A stretch of 25,949 nucleotides of DNA from Nemertoderma westbladi (taxonomy: Eukaryota > Xenacoelomorpha > Nemertodermatida > Nemertodermatidae): the NCBI GenBank assembly GCA_032718475.1, contig JAUCBJ010007216.1:1-25949 (forward strand). Direction: 5' to 3'. Below are positions 8,929 through 18,300 of this stretch, in pieces. The position numbers and the translations under genes were made by a program. Below the pieces are notes generated by a model, which saw only the letters and a program-made list of their open reading frames with translations, was not told where the DNA came from and searched no databases. Numbering within the stretch: position 1 is the stretch's first letter; every line of letters starts with the position of its first letter.

Positions 8929-11569
8929 CGCCAAATACTCTAAATAGAGTGTAGTTCAGATGACGAAATCTGTCAGCTGATTTGCTGTCTATGTGGAACT
9001 TTCTTTGTTCAGGCTCGCTCGACCAATCAGAGCGATTTTCATTTTATATTATATTTATATTTAGGCACAGAGGCCTACGGGAAAACGCGCAATGCATTAC
9101 GGTCTTTGTTTACCTTTCTGAGTGAGAACAACTGCTTGGGAATTCTTCTGTACTTCTGTGTTGGAAGTTTCAGACTTTGGCCAGGATTAGACGGCTTTGA
9201 TTACAAGAACGTAAATCTATTATCTGCTGAACAACTCTGCACCTGGCTGCACCTACCAACTGCGGTACCGGTACTACCGATACTGCACCTGTCAACTTGT
9301 CAACCGATCACCTGCACTGCGCAACTGTGCAACAAACTGGTCAACTGGCTGACTATCACCGCATTATTTTACTGCTGTTTACTGTCTGTTATTAATGGTT
9401 ATATGTTGATGGATACGTTGTTATATTTGGAGAATATCGATAAATAATCATAAAACCCCCTATCTTCTTGATTACTAAAGGTTAGAGGGACCGGTTACCG
9501 GTAGCAATTGCGACTTACATTACAGTGGTTTTAGTGTGCATTAAATGCTATTTCATAATCCCTACATGTGTCAGTTGCTATCCTCCTTATATATGATCAA
9601 ATTCAGTGACGGTCGGCAGATCAGTGTGAAACAGTGTGAAGTCGTGTGCAGTAGTGTGACAGATAATAAAGCATCTCCTAAAGAATGCGCTATTTATGAA
9701 AATCAGTAGCCATCTCGTTGTGTTTAGTATAAGTCATAACTCTGTTTTTATACTTAAAGTGCCACGTCCTAAAGGAACTGTTAATATTTCCCCGAAAGTG
9801 AATAATATTGTCAGAGATTATATAGTAACAATCAATCGAATAATACAGTAGGTCTGCAATGCAATAAGGTCAAAGCATCCGAATCCAGTCTCCCTTAACT
9901 GTGGGTGAATGATCGCGCATAGACTGGCTTCGGCTAATGTTACTTCATGTGCATTAAATAATTGTTATAGGCTAAAGTCGATTTATAAACAAGAGGACAC
10001 CTAAAATTGGCAGGTTAAATTGCTAAATAAAATTGCTAAAGGTCTGAAAGCGCGAACAATAATATATTTCCAGATTCTTTATTGCACCGTTGGCAATAAA
10101 GTCAAACGTACCGGTAGACCAGTAAGCTGTAGGCCTGACTGCCCGACTACCCGAACCGGTACTTACAGGTACAGCAGTATTATTCGATTTTTATAATTAT
10201 ATACCGGTAGGTCTTGATATTTAATCAGGGACGGCCGCCCTGGTTTTTTATTGGGATTTTACTTATTTCTGTCAGTTTTATTTATATGTAAGTGTAATAT
10301 TGAGCAGAAGGCGTGTAAGCCCGCTCAAATTGTACAGATAATTTGTAGGCTGGATTGTTGTCTGGCTGTTGTTAAGTCTGAAGAGATTGCAGTGTGTGTA
10401 GAGTGCATGTCCGATAAAGTACTAGTTAGGAAGGTGGGGGCATCCAGTGCTGTAAGGTAAATCCCCCCCGAAAGAATAAGTCGTACTACTCGGTTAGAAC
10501 GCATACTAACTAACCATTTCGGAGTCTGCATATACTGTAGTTTATTTGGGCTTGATAGTAGTCTGCCAGCGTTTGGTCTGTATTTTGTTTGTGTAGTCTA
10601 CACGGGTAGCGTAATATTTATTATTCAGAGTCTATGCTATTATTCGCAACATACACAACCCCAAGTTTATTCCTACAGTAATTGTGCTTGTTATACATAC
10701 CGTTATAGTTAAATTAACCCCGGTACTACATCAGGGCTGCTTGGCGTAGGTAAAGACTGGTGACTTTATGCTCTAGTCACTCCAGCAGATACCGTGGTTC
10801 TTTTAGCTGTACAAGTATTTTTAACTGCTGGTTATTTGTTGTATAAGTACTTGTACCTAATTTAGGGTTTAGTGTACAGTACTTTCCGAAGGTAATTAGT
10901 GTGTAGGCGGTATATTTGTGTTGTAAAGTGGTTAATAGGCACGTTAGCTCTGGTTGGCTGCGTTGATTAACTTCTAGGTAAGAACACTCCGGGTACATAA
11001 CCTAGTACTTATAGAGCTGTACAGCTAAAGACTATAAGTCGTCAGACGGTGGTATTTTCTTATCTGGACAACGCAATTTATTTACTAGTGCTTAATTATT
11101 TTCAAATACCGTAGTTTCCTGTCCATTTGTAATAACCAGAAATTCTAACCCTTGTTAGGCTGGTTTGTAGATTTCCTGTAAAATTACCCTAAAATTTGTA
11201 AGTGTAATTTTTGTGTTTATTTAGAGATTGTAATCTCACCCCGTAATTGTACGTAATTTGTAGTAATAAGTAACTTAGGCAAGTAGAATTATTTGTTTTA
11301 GTATCCAACAGGTAGCACTTCACTGAGAGCATTCAGCTTCGGTGTAGTGACTCCTTACCAGAAATAATAACATTTATTTCAAATATTGTCAAAACCAATT
11401 ATACGGGTATATATATATTATAAATCAACTCAAACCGATTTATAAAATAGTAGGCCTGTCATACATCAATTAGGTCTTAATATTAGTTGGACTACTGCTT
11501 AATATCAGTAACAAAGTAAAGAAAAGTAACCCTAAAATTCAGAAATTCAGTTATTATAAAATAATTGAC
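8929..11569. other. Non-coding stretch, no gene recognised
   Basis: AT-rich, with repeated ACCGGT/CCGGTA words. A CCAAT box at 9021-9025 sits in a small dyad (CGCTC...GAGCG) upstream of a TATATT-rich run. Open frames such as 9106-9447 begin at non-ATG codons and show no domain. Any 5' LTR of the plus-strand BEL element should lie in this stretch or just after it. I found no sequence here matching the region after 20239. Confidence 0.4.
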
Positions 11570-11815
11570 ATACCGGTGTTTACAATAGGCTTATTATATT
11601 TATTTCTATAAATTTATGCTGAAATTATATACCGGTATTCTGTAATTAATTCTAGTCTATAATCATACTTATATATACTATAAGTGTAAGCTGTATACCA
11701 GTATTCACGGTAGGCTTATTATATATTTATATATATTTATGCTGAAATTATATACCGGTATTCTGTGACAAACCATAGTCTGTAATAATACTTATATATA
11801 TACTATAGTATATAT
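11570..11815. repeat. Direct duplication, units of about 125 bp
   Basis: Units start at 11570 (ATACCGGTGTT) and 11695 (ATACCAGTATT). They share TAGGCTTATTATAT, TTTATGCTGAAATTATATA and CCGGTATTCTGT, then a TA-rich end. This lies 140-390 bp before the BEL gag start, where a leader or LTR would be expected. Confidence 0.85.
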
Positions 11816-11955
11816 CTCCTAATATATTATATATATATCGCGTTACATTGAGTAACGATATCGGTAATTAATTACTAGGCTAACAGTTGATACTGAATTA
11901 CTAGACTTGCTTTAACTGTCATTATAATAGTAGGCATTCTACTGTACAATCAAAC

Positions 11956-13344
11956 ATGGCTGACAAAAAGAAAACACTGTCAGATAGTCTCCTAGTAACA
12001 ACAGTCTGCGACTCCGACAGGAGTACCGAACATTTGAGACCAAAGTTCAAGTCCCCTCCTACTGTAAGAAAGGTCATCCCTTCAGTAGTAGTATCAGACC
12101 CTAGGCTAGTAAAGCACCGTAGGTCTATCATAGGCACTCGAGCTCAAGTCAAGCGGGACCAAGAGGCAGCTGTTAAACAGCAGCAACACTCGAGCCGAGA
12201 ACTTATTTCTCAGCGGCCCGATAGCTCCGGCAGTTCAGATACTGTAGAGTTGACACCCGAGCGCGGAGCAAAGATGACAGAAGCAGTTTATTCGGATCCA
12301 CTTCTCATTCTTCCTGAAGCCGTACTCACTAGAGTATTGATTGCGGTGGAGGAACATCAAATTGATTGGGCGAGAAGTAAGCGATCGACCAAGGACAGTT
12401 ATGCGGGATACACAAAGGAGGAACTGAAGTCTATTGTCGAGACGCAATGGAACTTCCCCGGACCCGGACTCCCGTTTAACTTATCGGAAGCTGCCTGGGA
12501 GGACTTATACAGGATGGGAGTAGTAAAGGACACTAGAGATCCAGCTGTGTGGAAGAGGTCGGCAGCAGGATATGTACAGGGATTCTTCAGCTCTTTGGAG
12601 CGATTAGAGGAACAACTGTTTCAACAACCCCAAGGACCTCAAGAGCAGGGAGAGCTGCTTTATCAAGTTCGAGAACGTATCCTAAGAATCAGACTAATCC
12701 TATCGGCCTTTGAGGAAGCCTCGAAAAGAAGCCAAGACATGTCGTTGCAAGTTGCCGTAAAGACTTGGTTCCAACTGGTGAGCCTTAAAGTTCAAGGAAC
12801 ATCCCAATGGAAAATTCAGCTAACTGAGCGCTCAACCCACGGAGAATCAACAGACGCTACCTTTTCTCAAGTGGAAAGTGAAGCGACATTGGAGAAACCT
12901 CAGAAGAAGGATACTATTGACATCTATCTGTCGGACTATCAACGATTTATAGGTGACAAAGAGTTGAGGAGACGCCTGGCTGGACTTCACCCTACTAGTG
13001 AAGGAGCCAAATTTGTGTTAGACGCATTAGATGCGGAAATGTTAGCCACAGAGCAGGCTAAATTTGATGAAAGCATCCTCCTCGCTAGGGAACAGGAAGA
13101 ACAATTAAAGAAAAAACGGATAGAAGACAGAAAGGTAGCAGCAGCGGCAGCGGCAGAAGGTCAAAGAAAGGCGGCAGCTGCAGCGGCAGTGGCAGAAGCT
13201 GAAAGAAAAGCGGCAGTGGCAGAGGCAGAGGCTGAAAGAAAAGCAGCAGCTGCAGTGGCATGCGGCAGAGGCAGCGGCAGTGGCAGTGGCAGAAGCGGAA
13301 AGAAAAGCGGCAGCGGTAACGGCAGCGGCAGAGGCAGAAGCTGA
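11956..13344 (+). CDS. gag: BEL/Pao gag, N-terminal piece
   Basis: A 462-codon frame. The ATG sits in AAACATGG, a good animal start context. Residues 1-100 are Ser/Thr/Lys-rich and probably disordered. About 115-330 are helical and Trp-bearing, with motifs such as QWNFPGPGLPF and no family I can name. A charged helix follows, then an Ala/Glu/Arg/Lys repeat (EAERKAAA type) from about 393. Near codon 435 the text switches to Gly/Ser (GRGSGSGSGR). This is the GCAGCG-rich repeat read in the wrong frame, so the real product shifts frame at about 13258 into the next piece. As in the left-edge gag, a very long coiled-coil arm precedes the capsid region. Confidence 0.75.
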   Translation: MADKKKTLSDSLLVTTVCDSDRSTEHLRPKFKSPPTVRKVIPSVVVSDPRLVKHRRSIIGTRAQVKRDQEAAVKQQQHSSRELISQRPDSSGSSDTVELTPERGAKMTEAVYSDPLLILPEAVLTRVLIAVEEHQIDWARSKRSTKDSYAGYTKEELKSIVETQWNFPGPGLPFNLSEAAWEDLYRMGVVKDTRDPAVWKRSAAGYVQGFFSSLERLEEQLFQQPQGPQEQGELLYQVRERILRIRLILSAFEEASKRSQDMSLQVAVKTWFQLVSLKVQGTSQWKIQLTERSTHGESTDATFSQVESEATLEKPQKKDTIDIYLSDYQRFIGDKELRRRLAGLHPTSEGAKFVLDALDAEMLATEQAKFDESILLAREQEEQLKKKRIEDRKVAAAAAAEGQRKAAAAAAVAEAERKAAVAEAEAERKAAAAVACGRGSGSGSGRSGKKSGSGNGSGRGRS

Positions 13345-14266
13345 AAGAAAGGTAGCAGCGGCAGAAGCAGAAAGAAAAGCGGCAGAGGCAGTGGCAGCAG
13401 CAGAACGGAGGGCATCTGAAGAGACAGTCCAACTAGAGTTGGAAAATCTTCAAGAGAAGCAAGATTACTTCAATAAACAAAGAACAGCTAAGTATATGCA
13501 GATGATAAGTCGATCTACTCCCAAGAGACAGGGATTTACATCATCTGATGAAGGCGATACAACAGATCCTGAAGGCGGAGGAAATAGATCTCGTTCCAGC
13601 AGACGTAGAAGAACGCCTCACCATCAGAAATTGCCTAATTTGCCCCCAGCTGTGAGAAGGCAACTAGCTAGTGCAGACTTAGGTAGTACAGAACCCACAG
13701 ACCAAATTATTAGAGTAGAAAGACTCCCTACTATAGTAGATGAGCCTGAAATAATTAGGCCTGTTCTCGAAGCCACCCCTTCTGTGATAGAGACCCCTGT
13801 ACTTCCAGAACCTAACTCTAAATTCCCTTTGCACAGTACTAAACTACCTGTACCCAGTAGGACTGTTCCAGAGTCAATTCCAGTCCTGGACGCCGAGCGA
13901 GACATTAACGATTTATCGCCCGTCGTCCCTCGTCTACCCGCTACTATGTTGGCGGCTCCCGCTTTGGCGGTAGAGTGGGTGGATGAGGGACGGCGGGAGA
14001 TGGGTCTCCTGCTCGGGCAGCTGAGGGAACACCGTTTGTGTTCCTCTCAGCAGGTCCGGGAGATGGAAGGGACTGTTCAACAGTTAAAGGGAACAGTCAG
14101 AGAGGGTAGGTTAGAGTTGCAAGAAGTGCAGCAGAGTATCGCGTTAGAACGCGATAAATTGGTAAATATACAAAGAGGTATACCACCACCCCCTGTAACA
14201 ATGTGTCAACCTGTTAGGTCTGAAGTATTTCACGCATTTATATCCTACACGCATTTATACTGCTAG
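13280..14266 (+). CDS. gag: BEL/Pao gag, middle piece (coiled coil and linker)
   Basis: A continuation of gag in a second frame. It starts inside the Ala/Glu/Arg repeat at a GTG, which is not a real initiation site. Residues 1-45 finish the coil, 80-110 are Arg/Ser-rich (RSRSSRRRRT), and 115-230 are a Pro/Val/Thr linker. Residues 236-297 form a second coil (REMEGTVQQLKGTVREG). The frame closes in a place where CACGCATTTATA occurs twice, 17 bp apart (14231 and 14248). A small duplication there may have contributed to the break, but does not by itself account for the frame change. The following frame carries on at once, so this is decay of one gene rather than a separate protein. Confidence 0.7.
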   Translation: MAVAEAERKAAAVTAAAEAEAERKVAAAEAERKAAEAVAAAERRASEETVQLELENLQEKQDYFNKQRTAKYMQMISRSTPKRQGFTSSDEGDTTDPEGGGNRSRSSRRRRTPHHQKLPNLPPAVRRQLASADLGSTEPTDQIIRVERLPTIVDEPEIIRPVLEATPSVIETPVLPEPNSKFPLHSTKLPVPSRTVPESIPVLDAERDINDLSPVVPRLPATMLAAPALAVEWVDEGRREMGLLLGQLREHRLCSSQQVREMEGTVQQLKGTVREGRLELQEVQQSIALERDKLVNIQRGIPPPPVTMCQPVRSEVFHAFISYTHLYC

Positions 14267-14267
14267 T

Positions 14268-14801
14268 GAAGTAGAAACTCCTATAGTAGCCCCTATTAAG
14301 GGTAACGATAAACCTGTTGATAATGATATTCCATATAGACCTGATCATAATCCGAGAAATTTATATACCGATAACTCGATATTAAATAATACGATGGCCA
14401 AAGAAAGTTTTACGCGTCAAATGGCTAGAACCGAAGCCCGTCAAGCGGTAAAGGTGGGAGAGATCGTCAAGTTCAACGGAGATGAGATGAAATGGTTACC
14501 TTTTAATGAATATTATAAAGATAACATACAGAACTCTGTGCTATCTAACGGAGAGAAACTTAGATTCCTCATCGAGTGCTTGGAAGGATCTCCCAAGTTA
14601 ATGGCGTTAAAGTTTATTGGACATCCAGATGGATTAAGACAAGTTTGGGATACACTAAACATCAGGTATGGTAATAGGAATAATATAGCTAGGTATTTGT
14701 ATGCGAAATTGGTAGCGCCACGAAAGTTTCTTAGCAGCGGGATTATAGAATTTTCCGATGAGATCCAGGAGATTTGTAGACAATTTAGATTGGCTAGGTA
14801 A
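14268..14801 (+). CDS. gag: BEL/Pao gag, capsid-like DUF1759 region, first part
   Basis: A third frame, open from just after the previous break. An internal ATG at 14394 begins MAKESFTRQMARTEAR. Recognisable DUF1759 features are GEIVKFNGDEMKWLPFNEYY, then a helix with LSNGEKLRFLIECLEG, then the tryptophan in QVWDTLNIRYG. This region acts as the structural (capsid-like) part in BEL/Pao elements. It stops at 14799 at AGGTAAGT, and the protein sense moves to the next frame somewhere within about 14760-14800. Confidence 0.8.
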   Translation, partial: EVETPIVAPIKGNDKPVDNDIPYRPDHNPRNLYTDNSILNNTMAKESFTRQMARTEARQAVKVGEIVKFNGDEMKWLPFNEYYKDNIQNSVLSNGEKLRFLIECLEGSPKLMALKFIGHPDGLRQVWDTLNIRYGNRNNIARYLYAKLVAPRKFLSSGIIEFSDEIQEICRQFRLAR

Positions 14802-15336
14802 GTCTCATGAGTATCAGAGTTCTATGGTTATTGGAGCTGTACCATCTACCTTGCCAAAGGGTGGAGTAGGTACTCGTTGGGACAAAAGAGTTCTATATAT
14901 GATGGAACAACAACGAAGAGACCCTACCATGGCTGATCTCATGTCATTCTTAGATGGAGAGGTAAAATTACAGCTCCTAAAGCAGTCCAGAGAGAAGACA
15001 CCTGAAAATAAGGTAAGTGAAAAACCCGTTTCTAGGAGAAAGGTAACACCAGTGTGTTATACAGACGACGGCGAAAGCCAGACCTCTCAAGAGGAGAACA
15101 ACGGGAAAGACACCGAAAGATCTTACTATGTCAACAAAGTACCTAAAGACGTAAGTAAATTTAAGTCTCGAACCAGTGACAGGAGAGAACAGGTAACAAA
15201 AACTCCTCCTACGTCTTCCAAGAGAGTTCATGGAAGAAAGCCCGAGGAAAGAACGAGTGTGCACAACATTACCCAAGGTAAAGTAAGTAACATCAAACCA
15301 AAATGTGCATTGTGCGACGGGCCCCACACCGTTTAA
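14758..15336 (+). CDS. gag: BEL/Pao gag, end of capsid region and charged linker
   Basis: A fourth frame. The listed start is a chance ATG in the overlap; meaningful sequence begins near 14790. It includes VIGAVPSTLPKG and MADLMSFLDGEVKLQ, typical of the end of a DUF1759 region, then a Lys/Glu/Ser linker with no fold. The end, CALCDGPHTV, is the first half of a zinc-binding motif (C-x2-C-x3-H). Its last Cys (TGT at 15342) lies in the next frame, so the frame change at about 15330 cuts a zinc finger in two. Three GTAAGT hexamers here (15013, 15151, 15283) are read in frame as Val-Ser. Confidence 0.75.
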   Translation: MRSRRFVDNLDWLGKSHEYQSSMVIGAVPSTLPKGGVGTRWDKRVLYMMEQQRRDPTMADLMSFLDGEVKLQLLKQSREKTPENKVSEKPVSRRKVTPVCYTDDGESQTSQEENNGKDTERSYYVNKVPKDVSKFKSRTSDRREQVTKTPPTSSKRVHGRKPEERTSVHNITQGKVSNIKPKCALCDGPHTV

Positions 15337-18300
15337 GTGTGTGTGATGAATTCTTAAAGAAATCCCTAAAAGATCGACGTGATGTCATGTGGGATAAGCG
15401 GTTGTGTTATAATTGTCTCAGACAAGGACACCAACGGCGAACCTGTTACTCCGATGCGAGGTATGCTAAGTGCGGCGCGAAACATCATATCTTGTTGCAC
15501 ACCGAATTTGAAAGAAACAGCCCGAGTCAGGTAAGTGAGTCCGAACTACATGTCCAATTCAGTGATGTGAACGACACTGACCAAAGTTCTGAGATGGAAG
15601 GATTCTACACGGACGAATTCTCCGACGAAAATGAATCCTGTTATTTAATAAACACCGCGGTGTATCGAGCGCTTACGTATGAGACTGAAACCGATAACGA
15701 AGCGCACCCGGTTATTCCTGACCGACAACCATCTTGGAAAGCACCAACTTCCAATGTCAGAATCCGGGAATTCCCCGTAGTTCAGCTAAGAGTCCATGGA
15801 TTAAATAAGGGTTTTATAGTCAACGCACTCCTGGACTCCGGCAGCACAGGAACGTTCATCGATAAAGAACTAGCCGAATACATCTTTGCAGGACAACCCA
15901 AGTTCCGAACTAAGTTGAACCTTTCAGGAATTATGCAGGTTTGGAAATCTACAGTAGCTGCAGACTACTATGTAGGTGCGTTGTCCACTCCCCAAGACGA
16001 ACTAGGAGAACACAGTATAAGGTCAGTAAAAATGGTGGCGATAAAGAACTTTGCTACCAGCCAAGTAGAACCTTACAACTGGGATGAAGACGATTTTACC
16101 CAGCAACATAATATCCCTAGATTCAACACAGACTACCCAGGGGTGCAAATTTTAATCGGCCAAAATGCGCATGAGGCGCTTGAGACATTAGAGAAACGAC
16201 CTGCTCGACCGCAACCATTGCAAACTTATGCGGGAAGAACTAGAGTAGGTTGGTACTTCACTGGACCTTCCCGTAGAACGCTCATGGAAAGATTACCCAC
16301 TGAACAAGTGCACCAGGTGAGTGAATGTGAAGAAGAAATCAGTGAGGGAGAAATCACACCTGAGGGAACACCATACTCCTCAGATAACGACAATATTACC
16401 CAGCTATTTGACGAGGAAAATACGATAGACCTCCTCACTGAAAGTGAAGCTTGGAGAAACCAAGTGCACCTTTGCCATCTCGTCCATCATGGCGGACAAC
16501 TCAATTATGACAACGAGCTAAATGAGGTGATAGATCGACATAATGCTAAGATTCGTGATGAACACGCCGTACGATTCTTTACTCAAGAAGCTGTAGAGCC
16601 TAATTCCTACGACAAAGCACTATCAGTCGAGGAGGAAAGAGCCAAGCAAATCCAGGCAACGACTACACGTTTCCTTAGGGATCAAGGGAGGTATGAAATT
16701 GGTCTGCCATTCCGAAAGCGAGAACCTAATTTTATAAATAATCGACCCTTGGCGGAGAAAAGAATCGCTCAACTACATCGACGTCTTACGGCAAATGCTT
16801 CAGCTAAAGAGATGTACAAGACACAGCTGAAGAAATTCATCGATAAGGGATATGCGGAGCGAGTACCGGAAGAAACACCCATAACTGAAAGAATGTATTA
16901 TTTAACCCATCATTACGTTCCCAAACCCGGTAAACCCAACGAAGTTCGGGTAGTATTTGACTGCTCCGCCCTTTACATGGGCCAATCCCTTAATTCGGAG
17001 TTGTTGCCGGGACCCAACTTACTCCAATCCTTGTTGGGAATACTCTTAAGATTACGGCAATATTCGAAATATATATATAGAATATATAGAGGGCAATATA
17101 TAGAAGGCATGTTCTTACAAGTTAAGGCGCTGGATAGGGATCGAGACAGCTTGCGATTTCTGTGGTGGCCTGAAGGAGACCTCAGCCAAAAACCTGTGGA
17201 GTACTGGATGACCATCCAGGCTTTCGGAATCATCTCAAGCCCCTCGAACGCCTGTTCAGTAGGGCGCACCACTACTGCTGATGACAACCGAGACGCCTTC
17301 TCTAAAGCGGTTATCGACAACATCAAACAGGATATATACATGAACGATAATTTAAAGTCCCTCCCATCGGTGGAAGAAGCCATTGATGTTGCCAAGGTAA
17401 CGGTAGAGTGTTTGAAACGTGGTGGATTTCGACTAACCAAATTCACTAGCAACTCCCGTGCGTTTCTGGAATCGATCCTGGTAGAAGACCGAGGAGTTAA
17501 AGATCTAGACCTAATCAAGGACGATCTTCCGGAAACCAAGACGCTTGGTTTGAAATGGGACACGGAGAGAGATATCCTGTTTTTCCAGCTAAAACAGCGA
17601 GATAATCCAGTTCGAACTAAACGGATTTGTCTAAGTATCCTGAGCACTTATTTCGATCCATTGGGATTTATTAGCCCAGTTATATTGGTTGCTCGGAGTT
17701 TAGTTCAACAAATGTGGCTTGAAAACCACTCGTGGGACAATGCACTTAAGGGAGAACTACTAAAGAAGTGGATGAAATGGGAAGATTCTCTACCATCCAT
17801 CGAGAACTTTACGATCTCCCGTTCATATTTTGGTCATGCTCTCCCCACGTATTCCTATCAACTCCATGTGTTTGGAGACGCCAGCGATATGGGAATAGGT
17901 ATAGTAGCCTACCTGAGAGTTGAAACTCCGGATGGAATTAAAGTCACCTTGGTTACCTCTAAGGCCTTGATAAACAACAAGCTACGAGTTCCTCGAGCGG
18001 AGTTAAAGGCGGCTCTATACGCTACAGCCATCGGCCGGAATGTCACAGAACAGATCGACTATCCACTGGAGAAAACTGTCTATTGGACCGATGCTTTACT
18101 CGTTTTGGAGTATATAACCAATGAAGTCTGTCAGTTCAGCATCTTCGTTACCAACAGAGTAGCCATTATACTTAGTCGCACTAGTGTAGATCAATGGAGA
18201 CATTGCCCTGGGACGATTAATCCAGCCGACATCGCCTCCAGAGGAGCAACTCCTCAAGAACTGGTAGACACTCCAGACTGGTTAGGTGGACCCGACTTCC

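Noticed and set aside
9106-9447. 113-codon open frame on the plus strand
   Set aside because: It begins at a non-ATG codon, contains local repeat-like text and shows no recognisable domain.
10226-10248. CAGGG...CCCTGG followed by T6, like a bacterial intrinsic terminator
   Set aside because: The window is eukaryotic, the stem is short and no gene ends there.
13085-13432. Leu/Pro/Cys-rich minus-strand frames
   Set aside because: They are antisense readings of the Ala/Glu/Arg gag repeat.
14231-14265. A 17-bp duplication as the sole cause of the gag frame change near 14250
   Set aside because: A 17-bp insertion would place downstream sequence in a different frame from the one actually used, so at least one other change is needed.
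16973-17647. 224-codon minus-strand frame inside pol
   Set aside because: It lies opposite the RT coding frame and is explained by that gene's composition.
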